From Thermoflexales bacterium (GTDB taxonomy: Bacteria; Chloroflexota; Anaerolineae; B4-G1): 29,464 nucleotides of DNA. Positions 15,506-23,558 of this stretch are shown here, piece after piece. The stretch is taken from positions 1 through 29,464 of the forward strand of contig SKQX01000007.1 in NCBI GenBank assembly GCA_007118795.1. The letters are read 5' to 3'. The translations under genes and the position numbers were made by a program. Under the pieces are notes generated by a model. The model was given only the letters and a program-made list of their open reading frames with translations, did not search any database and was not told the origin of the DNA. Numbering within the stretch: position 1 is the first letter of the stretch; each line of letters begins with the position of its first letter.

Positions 15506-18013
15506 TCAACTCTCTCCCTGGGTATCGACACGTACCGGACCAAGAATGACGCGATCCCCCGCGAGGTCCCCCGACGGGCTCACGAGAGGGAGGCGACGGT
15601 GAGACGTCATCCCGTACATCCCGACCTGCAGCCAGTAGTCCCCTGGCGGCAGATGATCTGGAAGGGGCAGACGATAAGGGTCAACATAAGTCTGGTCGAC
15701 CAACCATTTGGGAAACCATAGATACGTGGGGGCGGAACCTCCAAGGGGGGTATAATCCCACCCAGCAACCAGCCGGTCACTCGCGTCAATCAGGTGGATG
15801 AAAACCGTGGCGCTGTCTCGCGGGGAGGCGAGGGCACGCCACCTCAAGGTCAGATGGAGCGCACCCCCAGCACGAGCCAGGATCGGCTGCTCCCAAAAAG
15901 CAAGACGGGACTGCCGAGGCCCCCGAACCTGCGCGCCCATCAGAGCCACCTGATTGTCGAAGTTCGCCAGACAGCCATCCAGAACCGCGGGAGAAGGCCG
16001 CCTGTCGGGGGGCAGGACCGAGACGGTGTCCAGAGTGACGGTTGGCCCGCCCGTGGAGAGCGGGAGCTCTCTACGGCCTCCGGTCAGGTCCGCATATCCC
16101 AGTCGGAGGGGATAGTCTCCCGGGGGGAGGTCGAAGGGCACCAGTAGTTCATAAGGTTCGACGACCACCTCGCCCGGCTCCCACTCAGTGGTGAGCAGCC
16201 GGCTGTCCGTGGTCCAGCGATCCTCGACGGTGCCCAGTTGAGCAAAGGGCATCCATATTCCCTCGACGAGATCCGGCGCACTCTGGTAGATGACAAGGAT
16301 CAGCGGTTCTCCAGCCCGGACCTCCGATTGGGGTAGATCGTACCCCACGACATGGATCTGGTCGTCGACCCAGACATCCAGAGGACGAGAAGGGCTCGCC
16401 TCCATGACCGGCGGTCGCTCCACCCGATATAGCCCATCCTCAGGGATAAGACGGAAACCAGCCTGCCGCACCGATGGCCGATAGTCCGGCAGGTAGACAG
16501 GACGCTCCTCTATGTGCGCCCACACCGCCTCAACCCAGGGCGTGGCAGTCGAGACGTAGAACAACTCCAGGTCATCTTCATCAAGGGTCCTACCCTCGGT
16601 GTAGGCGTGCACCCACAAGGGCGTCAGATGCTCCCACGCCGACAGCAAGACCGCTCCCTCCCCCTTCCCCGCAAAACGACGATGTACTGCATCCACCCAG
16701 ACTTCCGCCTCGGTGAAGCTCCGCAAGGAAATCCCAGCCCTGATGTTCTGTCCCGCTCGAACCAATGGCCAAGGCAGCACAGCCAGCGCCAGAATCAGAC
16801 TCATCACAGGAACTCGGCGATCGCCTATCCGAAGCCCCCCCTCTGCATCAGCAGTCCACCAAGCCCAGCGCCCCAGGGTTAGCGCCCCGACACCGGCGAG
16901 CACCGCCAGAGCCGCAAAAGGCAGGAGCAAGTAAGCCATGACATCCTGAACCGTGTTCAGGGTAAAGGCCAATTGAGCCAGGACGAAGGCTATCATCAAC
17001 ACACCCACCTTCGGGGTGCGGCGGACCAGAGTGACCGCTCCCAAGGGCATGAGCAATATCACCGGCAGCAGAAACTGGAGCTGCAGCAAAGACCAGAAGA
17101 CCAGCGCCCGATCGGGCTGATCCGCCAGGCCAAAATGAAACAGGTTGCCCCGCAGGCCGCGAGCGGTGGTATGGCGGACAAAGCCATCCCAAGTGTTCAT
17201 GTCGGTAGGGCCGAAATCCACCCTTGGACTGCGCAAGGGATAGTAGAGCAACGGCAGCAGCCCCAAGATGATACAGGCAACCACCAGGAGAAGGGTCTGT
17301 CGCTCCAACACGATCCGAGGCCGCACCACCACCACAAACAGTGCGTACGCGGGAATCCCGATCATCGTGATCGGATGATGGGTGACAGCCAACCCCAGCG
17401 TGACGGCGAAAGCCCCCAGCCAGCGGTCTCTCTCCGTGCGCCACCACCGGGTCAGCAGCCAAAGGTGCGTCACGGCAAAGGCCGCACTGACGATATGGGC
17501 GTTGGCGTGGATGGCATGCTGCCACACGTTCGGGGCTGCGGCCAGGGCAAGCGCTGCGAGAAGGGAGGCCAAAATCGAAGGATAGCTCCATCCATCCGCC
17601 GGCGCCCGCCCCGGTGGGCCCGTCATTTCCCCGAGCGGAAGCCTGTCCTCACCGTCACCCAGATCGATCTCCCGGGTGACCAGAAACACCCCCGTCACCA
17701 CCCAAGCGCCCACGGCCGCGGACAGTAGATTGGTCCGGAAAGCAACGGTACCCATAGGCACAAGAACCTGCCACACTTTGGCCAGCACGATATAGAAGGC
17801 ATAACCCGGTGGATGGGCTATGCCCAGAATGGCGGGAATGAACTGGTACTCCGAGGGATCGCCAAAGAGCGTGCCAGGGGCCGTGGTCAAACTGTAGAGG
17901 ATGAAAGCTGCGATGAAGACCAGAAAGGGGAGGAAAGAGGAGAGCTGCCTGCCCCAGGTCTGCGGACGCCGCAGATCGGATGACGGGGTATTCACCGAAT
18001 CTCGCAGGGGCAT
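15506..18013 (-). CDS. DUF2723 multi-pass membrane protein (GT-C-like)
   Basis: 835 aa from ATG 18013, which has GGAGGACGG just before it; an in-frame start at 18037 lacks this. Residues ~25-400 contain about 10 membrane helices. The first loop 'TTAPGTLFGDPSEYQFIPAILGIAHPPGYAFY' has the conserved acidic residues and 'HPPGY' of DUF2723/TMEM260-like proteins, which resemble protein O-mannosyltransferases and other GT-C enzymes using lipid-phosphate sugars. The C-terminal ~400 residues are soluble, presumably extracytoplasmic, with beta-rich repeats such as 'LPPGDYPLRLGYADL' and 'LPPGDYWLQVGMYGM'. A role in glycosylating surface molecules is likely but the substrate is unknown. The stop region is coupled to the DUF4446 start. 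Confidence 0.82.
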   Translation of the reverse strand: MPLRDSVNTPSSDLRRPQTWGRQLSSFLPFLVFIAAFILYSLTTAPGTLFGDPSEYQFIPAILGIAHPPGYAFYIVLAKVWQVLVPMGTVAFRTNLLSAAVGAWVVTGVFLVTREIDLGDGEDRLPLGEMTGPPGRAPADGWSYPSILASLLAALALAAAPNVWQHAIHANAHIVSAAFAVTHLWLLTRWWRTERDRWLGAFAVTLGLAVTHHPITMIGIPAYALFVVVVRPRIVLERQTLLLVVACIILGLLPLLYYPLRSPRVDFGPTDMNTWDGFVRHTTARGLRGNLFHFGLADQPDRALVFWSLLQLQFLLPVILLMPLGAVTLVRRTPKVGVLMIAFVLAQLAFTLNTVQDVMAYLLLPFAALAVLAGVGALTLGRWAWWTADAEGGLRIGDRRVPVMSLILALAVLPWPLVRAGQNIRAGISLRSFTEAEVWVDAVHRRFAGKGEGAVLLSAWEHLTPLWVHAYTEGRTLDEDDLELFYVSTATPWVEAVWAHIEERPVYLPDYRPSVRQAGFRLIPEDGLYRVERPPVMEASPSRPLDVWVDDQIHVVGYDLPQSEVRAGEPLILVIYQSAPDLVEGIWMPFAQLGTVEDRWTTDSRLLTTEWEPGEVVVEPYELLVPFDLPPGDYPLRLGYADLTGGRRELPLSTGGPTVTLDTVSVLPPDRRPSPAVLDGCLANFDNQVALMGAQVRGPRQSRLAFWEQPILARAGGALHLTLRWRALASPRDSATVFIHLIDASDRLVAGWDYTPLGGSAPTYLWFPKWLVDQTYVDPYRLPLPDHLPPGDYWLQVGMYGMTSHRRLPLVSPSGDLAGDRVILGPVRVDTQGES

Positions 18014-18112
18014 CCGTCCTCCATTAGCGTGCCACACCCACCCTCAGCTCGGCCGCGGAGGCTGGTCGAGGAAGCGAAGCGGTGCGCGCCAGTCACAGGG
18101 ACCTCGACCTCA

Positions 18113-18661
18113 CTAGCTGGGTACGTATCCCTTCCCCTCCAGATAGGCCAGGACGCGAGCGACGCTCTCGTCCACCGTCTCCGCTGCAGTGGGACAGACC
18201 ACTTCGGGGTTCTCTGGAGGCTCATATGGATCCGAAACGCCGGTGAAGTTGTCGATTTCCCCGGAGAAGGCCCGCTTGTAAAGGCCCTTCACGTCCCGTG
18301 CTACGCAGACCTCCAGCGGACAATGGACGTAGACTTCCACAAACGGGGCCCCTTCGTCCTCAATATCCTGACGCGTCTTTGCTCGCCGTGCCCGGTAAGG
18401 GGAGATGAAGGAACAGATCACGGCCACCCCGTTGCGGCTCAGTAGCTTCGCCACAAAGGTAACCCGCCGGATATTCTCGTCGCGATCTGCTTTCGTGAAG
18501 CCTAGGTCGCTCGTGAGCTCCTGTCGCACGATATCGCCATCGAGTCGCTCGACTCTTAGCCCGCGGGATCGCAGGGCCTTGGCCAGGGGCTTGGCAATAG
18601 CGGTCTTACCCGCTCCCGAGAGACCGGTGAACCAGACCGTGAAACCAGGTCGCTCACACAA
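18113..18661 (-). CDS. cysC: Adenylyl-sulfate kinase (APS kinase)
   Basis: About 182 aa from TTG 18661 (GGAGG ten bases upstream); a GTG at 18682 would include that SD sequence in the coding region. It phosphorylates adenylyl sulfate to PAPS. 'GFTVWFTGLSGAGKTAIA' contains the P-loop (13-20 in this numbering), followed by 'RLDGDIVRQELTSDLGFTKADRDENIRR', 'ICSFISPYRARR' and 'FVEVYVHCPLEVCVARDVKGLYKRA', all family hallmarks. No sulfate adenylyltransferase or sulfotransferase is encoded nearby. Its neighbour is a surface-glycosylation-type membrane protein, so PAPS for sulfation is one possibility besides assimilation. Confidence 0.93.
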   Translation of the reverse strand: MCERPGFTVWFTGLSGAGKTAIAKPLAKALRSRGLRVERLDGDIVRQELTSDLGFTKADRDENIRRVTFVAKLLSRNGVAVICSFISPYRARRAKTRQDIEDEGAPFVEVYVHCPLEVCVARDVKGLYKRAFSGEIDNFTGVSDPYEPPENPEVVCPTAAETVDESVARVLAYLEGKGYVPS

Positions 18662-18824
18662 CCTTGCTCTGCCTCCTTCCACGAACGTACCTACGGCCCC
18701 GCCCTCTTCTGCCCGGCGGCCCGTGCCGGAAACGCCCGCGCCTGTGAACTATGCCATCGTGATCCTTCGGCCCGGTTAGGACGGTCCGATTCGGTGGAAA
18801 TGGAGAGGTGCAGCGCGACAGCGG

Positions 18825-19457
18825 CTAGAGCCCGACCACCTCACCGACGACGGCCCGCAGCTCTTCCTCGTCTATCGCCCCCCGGCGAACCAGACGGGGC
18901 GGGGCAACAGAGCAATCGAGAACAGTCGAAGGGACCCCACCCCGGCAGCGCCCCCCGTCCAGGATCAGCGCGATGCGATCGCCAAGCTGTTCTTCGACCT
19001 CTTGGGCCGTCACCGGACTCGGCTCCCCGGACACGTTCGCACTGGTTACGGCTAGCACTCCGCCAGCCGTATCAATAATACCCAATGCCACGGAGTGATC
19101 TGGCACTCGAACGCCCACCGTAGGCCTGTCGGTGATGTCACCGATCACTGACTCCCTCTTGGGCAGCACCAGAGTTAGCCCACCGGGCCAGAAATGGAGG
19201 GGCAACCCGCTACACATCTCGCTCAGCACTGCCACCCGTTCGATCTCGGCCGCGCCTGACAGGAGCAGGGGTATCGGAAGTGTCTTTGGGCGCTCCTTCA
19301 CCTGGTAGAGGCTCCGGACCGCACGCTCATTCCAGGGATCGGCAGCGAGGCCATAGACGGTGTCCGTGGGAAAGGCCACCAGCCCTCCCGACTCGAGCAC
19401 CGCCAGGGCCCGCTCCCGCGCATCTCGACGATTCGCCCGGATGATCTCAGTCCTCAC
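18825..19457 (-). CDS. tsaC: L-threonylcarbamoyladenylate synthase
   Basis: 210 aa from GTG 19457, chosen for TAGGAG five bases upstream. It makes threonylcarbamoyl-AMP from Thr, bicarbonate and ATP for t6A37 tRNA modification. The Sua5/YciO/YrdC domain is intact: 'GGLVAFPTDTVYGLAADP', 'KERPKTLPIPLLL', 'WPGGLTLVLPK', 'TVGVRVPDH', 'AVTSANVSGEPSP' and 'STVLDCS'. The length fits the short TsaC form without the Sua5 C-domain. It is probably the first gene of an operon running on to cysC, DUF2723 and DUF4446, with gaps of ~160 and ~100 bp. Confidence 0.94.
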   Translation of the reverse strand: MRTEIIRANRRDARERALAVLESGGLVAFPTDTVYGLAADPWNERAVRSLYQVKERPKTLPIPLLLSGAAEIERVAVLSEMCSGLPLHFWPGGLTLVLPKRESVIGDITDRPTVGVRVPDHSVALGIIDTAGGVLAVTSANVSGEPSPVTAQEVEEQLGDRIALILDGGRCRGGVPSTVLDCSVAPPRLVRRGAIDEEELRAVVGEVVGL

Positions 19458-19476
19458 GCCTACTCCTAACACACGG

Positions 19477-19510
19477 GGCCGCCGCGAGCGTTGACGCGCC
19501 CGTGGCGGCC
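19477..19510 (-). other. Hairpin in the tsaC leader
   Basis: GGCCGCC (19477-19483) pairs with GGCGGCC (19504-19510) and would fold in the ~85-nt tsaC leader, close to the RBS. There is no U-tract. Its effect is unknown. Confidence 0.4.
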
Positions 19511-19548
19511 ATATACGCTGTACAACCTAACCCCCCTCGGCCGACGGA

Positions 19549-19576
19549 AGTATAGCACGCCTTGTACTCGTGTCAA
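19549..19576 (-). promoter_or_regulatory. Promoter of tsaC
   Basis: TTGACA (19576-19571), a 16-nt spacer and TATACT (19554-19549) on the minus strand. This is a near-consensus sigma-70-type promoter about 90 bp upstream of the tsaC start. Confidence 0.8.
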
Positions 19577-19665
19577 CCATAGATTCGACGCCCCGGGTCT
19601 CGACCTGCTTCGACCGGGACACCCAGGAGCATGTCCACGGTACCTCGCCGCTGTATGAGATACAG

Positions 19666-19703
19666 AAAAACGGCTGCCTGCCTCGTGGGAGGCGCCAGCC
19701 GTT
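19666..19703 (-). terminator. Intrinsic terminator of tRNA-Val
   Basis: Read on the minus strand, AACGGCTG and CAGCCGTT form an 8-bp outer stem, with GCCTC/GAGGC inside, followed directly by a U-run. It begins about 45 bp after the tRNA 3' end and before the tsaC promoter. Confidence 0.85.
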
Positions 19704-19746
19704 CTTCCCGCCGTGCGATGTGTCCTCGATGATCTCCCGGCGAGAG

Positions 19747-19820
19747 TGGGCGCGCAGGGACTCGAACCCCGGGCCTCTACAATGTGAGTGTAGCGCTCTG
19801 ACCGACTGAGCTACGCGCCC
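19747..19820 (-). tRNA. tRNA-Val (CAC)
   Basis: 74 nt without an encoded CCA. The acceptor is GGGCGCG/CGCGCCC. The D-arm is GCTC...GAGC, the anticodon stem is CTACA/TGTAG with loop CTCACAT (anticodon CAC), and the T-arm is CGGGG-TTCGAGT-CCCTG. The discriminator base is A. Confidence 0.96.
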
Positions 19821-19831
19821 AACCTGCCCCT

Positions 19832-19859
19832 AGTATACAGGATTTGGGTCGATTGTCAA
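19832..19859 (-). promoter_or_regulatory. Promoter of tRNA-Val
   Basis: TTGACA (19859-19854), a 16-nt spacer and TATACT (19837-19832) lie 11 bp upstream of the tRNA 5' end on the minus strand. Confidence 0.85.
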
Positions 19860-20153
19860 CCCAAGCCCCGCCGTTCAGATGAACTCCTTACCCTGAGACC
19901 GAGGACGCCAATCTCTCCGTTGACGAATGCGTGAGGACCTAAGAACCATGCCGGTCATTCCGGTCAAGAACTATCCTCACTCCCAGACCCACTACGCAGA
20001 GGCTCTGCTCAACTCGAGAGCAAGGACCACAAGCGCTCAATTCGCCCTCGATCGCTAGCCCCGAGTGGGACGTCATTACCACCCGACGGATCCCTTAAGA
20101 TGATCACCAAGCAGGCCCCCGGGCAGTCCCGTCGCCCTCCGGGTCTAAGGTGT
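19860..20153. other. Stretch without recognised genes
   Basis: Between the tRNA-Val promoter and the end of the peroxiredoxin fusion gene I see no convincing coding sequence, terminator or repeat. Short open frames lack start-region signals and family resemblance. Confidence 0.6.
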
Positions 20154-21317
20154 CTAGGGGAGGTTCTCCAGAATGGTAGCTACGCTTGGCCGGTCACTGC
20201 GGTCACGCCCCACGTAGCTCCACACGATGGAACGGTCCGTGTCAATCACAAAGACGGATGGCGCGGCGTAGTTGCTGCTCAACAGCTCATACACGCCGAA
20301 GGCCTCGGCTACCTTATGATCTGGATCGGCCAGTAAAGGATAAGGAGGGTTGATCACCGCCCGCACGCCCCGATCAATTGTGGAGGCGTCAGCCACTGCC
20401 ACAGCCACGATCTCTGCCCCCGCCTCCTGGAACGCGCCGTACTCTTCCCGCAACTGAACCAGTTGCGTTCGGTCCGGCCCTCAGGCACATCGCTCGAAGA
20501 ACACCAAGACAACCGGGCCTTCGGACAGGCGATCCTCCAGGTCGAAGCTGCCCCCGCCTGCTCGTTCCAGGGTGAAGGCCGGAGCCATCGTCGGCAACTC
20601 CGGTCCCGAAGCAGGCGGCTCTGTCGCCAGGCTCGTCTCCTCCGTCGCTGAGGGATCCACCGACTCTTCCGCCCCGTCCAGCTCGGTCTTGTCCGGGTCC
20701 GCAGGATCCTCGATCATCCAGATCTCGGCCTCTTGCTGCTGCTCCCTCAGCCACTGTGAGAGGTTGTGCCCCTCCGTCTCCAGGCTATCCACGGCCGCCT
20801 GCACCGTCAGCAACCTTCTGATCGTCTCCTCCAGGAACCCGCGCTCCAATCCCTCCGCCTCCAGGCGCGCGACCACCGTGGCATCGCTGACACCCCAGTT
20901 CCGCTGCAGACTGCTGATGAAGCCCTCAACCTCATCCTCAGTTGGCTCGTCCACCGGGGGAGCGCCGTTCAGAATCACCTGGGATCTGACCAGCCTCTCC
21001 AGCGTCTCCCTCTCGCCCAGCACGGACGCGCCGGACAGCGCTCCCAAGACCCTATTGAGCCGCACCGTCTTGCTCACGTATGCCTGCGTTATCGGAAACC
21101 CGTCCACACTGGCAGCCAATTCGCCCGTCTCAGCATCTGGCTCGGGGAGCGGAGACTCAAGCGGGCTTGCCCCTGCCGTCTCCGTCGGCGAAACCTGCGT
21201 CGGTTCGGGCGCCACCATACGTGGACCGACGAGGACCACCGCGAGCACCAGGCCCACAGCAACCAGCAGGACACCACCCAGGACGCTCCAATTACGGGAC
21301 ACTCTCCCTCCTCTCAT
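20154..21317 (-). CDS. Putative selenoprotein: membrane-anchored SurA_N-like/peroxiredoxin fusion with in-frame UGA
   Basis: 387 residues if UGA at 20483-20481 is read as Sec279. A membrane anchor at about 11-31 and a Pro/Glu-rich spacer come first. A SurA/PpiC-like N-domain follows ('ASVDGFPITQAYVSKTVRLN', 'ERLVRSQVILNG', 'FLEETIRRLLTVQAAV'), then an acidic linker. From about 250 there is a thioredoxin-fold peroxiredoxin: 'APAFTLERAGGGSFDLEDR', 'VVLVFFERCAU-GPDRTQL', 'VQLREEYGAFQEAGAEIVAVAV', 'YPLLADPDHKVAEAFGV', 'APSVFVIDTDRSIVWSYVGRDRSDRPS'. The U occupies the first Cys of the usual C-x-x-C; the second is Asp, and a Cys lies two residues before U. Both halves are in the same frame. A GTG start at 21302 near AGGAGG is a plausible alternative. 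Without Sec insertion the product would be 278 aa and lack most of the peroxiredoxin. It probably reduces peroxides at the outer face of the membrane. Confidence 0.82.
20449..20467 (-). promoter_or_regulatory. Bacterial-type SECIS hairpin within the peroxiredoxin gene
   Basis: On the message, 13 nt after the UGA, CGCAACUG-GUU-CAGUUGCG forms a perfect 8-bp stem. Opening the top pair gives the apical loop GGUUC. Bacterial SECIS elements bound by SelB lie just downstream of the UGA and have a short stem whose loop starts with G, as in E. coli fdhF (loop GGUCU, 11 nt after UGA). Here the first loop G is 20 nt after the UGA, within the usual range. The stem falls inside conserved codons (TQLVQLR). 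Confidence 0.8.
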
Positions 21318-21354
21318 ACTCCGTCGCCTTGCGCTGCTCCTACCCGGACGTTAA

Positions 21355-21383
21355 ACTCTAGCACGGCCGGGCAGGATTGTCAA
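21355..21383 (-). promoter_or_regulatory. Promoter of the peroxiredoxin-fusion gene
   Basis: TTGACA (21383-21378), a 17-nt spacer and TAGAGT (21360-21355) on the minus strand, about 40 bp before the ATG at 21317. The leader is too short for another element. Confidence 0.7.
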
Positions 21384-21676
21384 TCGTGATGCCAACACCG
21401 TGATCCCAACACACTGATCCCATCGGGCCCGCTTGTGAGCCATCCGCGCTTGTGACCCCCAGCAGAGGCACTTGCGACATCAAACCCGCAAGCACACCGT
21501 CAATGAGAGGGCGAAACCTGGACCACAACCGCAGAAGCCGTTCGGATAAACCTCGGAAGCGAGGTCGCTCAGGCGCCAGTGAATCTCGCACGGCCCAGAC
21601 CGTTCAGGCATAGGGCTACGCCGGCCGGCCGGAAAGCAGTGGTTACCCATCTCAGCTAGCCCGAATTGGACTGAGG

Positions 21677-21704
21677 TTGACATACCCCCGATCCGTGGTA
21701 CCAT
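21677..21704 (+). promoter_or_regulatory. Promoter of the SAM riboswitch/metK transcript
   Basis: TTGACA (21677-21682), a 16-nt spacer and TACCAT (21699-21704). The transcript would begin near 21711 with a strong hairpin (CGTCCCGGGCC and GGCCCCGGACG) just before the riboswitch. From 21384 to 21676 I see no gene. Confidence 0.65.
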
Positions 21705-21761
21705 TCCTCCTCGTCCCGGGCCTGAGGCCCCGGACGTGACAGTCGAATAGTCTGCCTATTG

Positions 21762-21877
<116 letters not shown>

Positions 21878-21895
21878 GGTCAAGCCATGCTGTTT

Positions 21896-21923
21896 GCCCC
21901 CTTCTTCCGGAAAGGGGGCTTTT
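21896..21923 (+). terminator. Terminator of the SAM riboswitch expression platform
   Basis: GCCCCCTT (21896-21903) pairs with AAGGGGGC (21912-21919), followed by TTTT. It lies just after the S-box aptamer and about 200 bp before the metK start, as expected for SAM-dependent termination. Confidence 0.88.
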
Positions 21924-21973
21924 GCTTCGTGAGCACCAGAACGGGGCTTCAGGGGCGGATTCGAAACCGACCA

Positions 21974-22003
21974 CCTGTCCGTGTCAAGTCTCACGGGGAC
22001 AGG
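21974..22003 (+). other. Second hairpin in the metK leader
   Basis: CCTGTCC-GTG pairs with CAC-GG-GGACAGG (21974-22003), a stem of about 10 bp interrupted by two unpaired Gs, located between the riboswitch terminator and metK. There is no U-run and its role is unknown. It could be a processing or stability element. Confidence 0.4.
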
Positions 22004-22121
22004 GGTCTGGCAAGACGGATATCTGGTCGAAGCAAGCGAACCGATCTCCTTTCCGTGCCACCCAGGAGAAGTGGCTCTTGGCAGCCTAACCGGGGACGAA
22101 AAGAGCAGCTAGGAGGAAAAC

Positions 22122-23309
22122 GTGACGAAGCGTAACATCATTGTGACTGAAGCATCCGGCCCATCGGTTGAAGATATCCCCGTGGAGATCGTCGAAAGGA
22201 AGGGGATCGGCCATCCGGACAGTCTGTGCGACGGTATCGCAGAACGCATCTCCGTTGAGTACGCGCGCTGGTGCCAGAATAACCTGGGGGTGCTGCTCCA
22301 CCATAACTTCGACAAGGTACAGTTGGTAGCGGGCGAGGTGGAGGTAGGCTTTGGGGGAGGCCGGCTGGTCAAACCGATCCTGGTTCAGATCGCCGGTCGG
22401 GGTGTCCCCTCCTTCCGGGGTCAGCAGATACCGCTGGACGAGATCGCGGTAGACGCCGCTCGCAACCACGTGCGGGAGACGATGCGCCACCTCGACCCCG
22501 ACGAGCACATGGAGATCCAGAGCTACGTGGGCCAGGGTGCCAAGGAACTGCAGCACGTGGTCGACCTCGTGACGGCGAACGACACCAGCTTCGGCGTCAG
22601 CCACTGGCCCCGCTCCGGACTGGAGCACGCCGTTTACGAGACCACCCAGTATGTCAACTACGAGCTGATCGATCAGTTTCCCATCGGCGAGGATGTCAAA
22701 GTGATGGGCTTACGCCGCAATGGACAGCTCGTCCTCACCGTGGCTCTCCCGTTCATAGCTGAGCACATTGACGATGCAACAGCCTACACCGAGGCAGTAG
22801 ATGCGGCTGAAGCTGCGGTTCATGCCTACGCCTCGCAGCTGGACCACCGCGACGTGGTGGTGGCGGTCAACACAGCAGACGACGTGCAGAACAACGCGGT
22901 CTACCTCACACTCACGGGGACCTCAGCGGAAATGGGCGACGACGGCGCGGTAGGGCGAGGGAATCGGGTGAATGGTGTGATCGCGCCCTTCCGGTCCGCA
23001 AGCCTCGAGGCAGCCTGCGGGAAGAACCCCATCTCACACGTGGGCAAGGTTTACAACGTGCTGGCGTTGTCCGCGGCTCAGGAGATCGTGGAACGGGTGG
23101 CAGATGTCGACGAAGCCACCGTCTACATCCTCTCGCAGATCGGCGCGCCTCTGGAACTACCCCTGGTGGCCACCGCCCTGGTGCGCTCGGCGAACGGCAC
23201 AGTGACGTCGAGGGTCCGCACCGACGTGGAGGAACTACTGGATGCCCGGCTGGCCAACGTTCACTCGATGCGTCAGTCGATCCTCGATCGGAAGCTCTCG
23301 CTCTTCTAG
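22122..23309 (+). CDS. Methionine adenosyltransferase, archaeal-type family
   Basis: 395 aa from GTG 22122 with AGGAGG five bases upstream. It makes S-adenosylmethionine from Met and ATP. The sequence follows the archaeal MAT family (PF01941), not the bacterial MetK family: 'VEIVERKGIGHPDSLCDGIAERISVEY', 'HHNFDKVQLVAGEVEVGFGGG', 'ANDTSFGVSHWPRSGLEHAVYETTQYVN', 'VGEDVKVMG' (here 'IGEDVKVMG'), 'VAVNTADD', 'LTLTGTSAEMGDDGAVGRGNRVNG', 'CGKNPISHVGKVYNVLA' and 'ILSQIGAPLELPL'. The length is normal for that family. The upstream S-box riboswitch independently supports the function. Transfer from archaea, recent or ancient, is inferred. Confidence 0.95.
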   Translation: MTKRNIIVTEASGPSVEDIPVEIVERKGIGHPDSLCDGIAERISVEYARWCQNNLGVLLHHNFDKVQLVAGEVEVGFGGGRLVKPILVQIAGRGVPSFRGQQIPLDEIAVDAARNHVRETMRHLDPDEHMEIQSYVGQGAKELQHVVDLVTANDTSFGVSHWPRSGLEHAVYETTQYVNYELIDQFPIGEDVKVMGLRRNGQLVLTVALPFIAEHIDDATAYTEAVDAAEAAVHAYASQLDHRDVVVAVNTADDVQNNAVYLTLTGTSAEMGDDGAVGRGNRVNGVIAPFRSASLEAACGKNPISHVGKVYNVLALSAAQEIVERVADVDEATVYILSQIGAPLELPLVATALVRSANGTVTSRVRTDVEELLDARLANVHSMRQSILDRKLSLF

Positions 23310-23523
23310 ATGGGTCCGATGCTAGGATGGCTGTTGAGACCGGAGGGTCCGGGGGTCCAATCGCCAGCGGCGGGCGTGTCGATGGGAGGATCTGAACCAG
23401 GTAGTGATTAGCTCGATACGTGGGGCCGAGGTAGGGGACAGCTGCGGCCGAATGCGCTCGAGGGGTGCACACACCCGCGGACGGATCGTCTCGTATGGCT
23501 CCCTCGCCATCTGCGATGTAGCG
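23310..23523. other. Non-coding stretch after metK
   Basis: I find no gene, terminator with U-tract or repeat here. It ends at the strong promoter at 23524. Confidence 0.6.
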
Positions 23524-23552
23524 TTGACACTAGACGCCTTTCGTAGTATACT
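23524..23552 (+). promoter_or_regulatory. Strong promoter of a short transcription unit
   Basis: TTGACA (23524-23529), a 17-nt spacer and TATACT (23547-23552). An inverted repeat, AGTGTCG (near 23554) and CGACACT (near 23573), immediately follows the -10 and spans the expected start site, so an operator or a 5' hairpin is possible. Confidence 0.8.
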
Positions 23553-23558
23553 GAGTGT

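Noticed and set aside
16973..17728. Open frame on the plus strand opposite the DUF2723 gene
   Set aside because: Composition is His/Gln/Arg-rich as expected for antisense of a membrane protein; no motif.
19570..19809. Small ORF running into the tRNA-Val gene
   Set aside because: Its C-terminal part is the complement of the tRNA and its middle is the tRNA terminator; a known type of annotation artefact.
20481..20483. UGA in the peroxiredoxin gene as an ordinary stop or pseudogene mutation
   Set aside because: Both sides stay in one frame with strong conservation, the UGA falls exactly on the catalytic Cys position, and a SECIS-type hairpin follows. UGA as Trp is unlikely because other genes here end in TGA.
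21950..21985. tRNA T-arm-like sequence (GATTCGAAACC) in the metK leader
   Set aside because: The flanking bases do not form a T-stem and no acceptor, D- or anticodon arm can be found.
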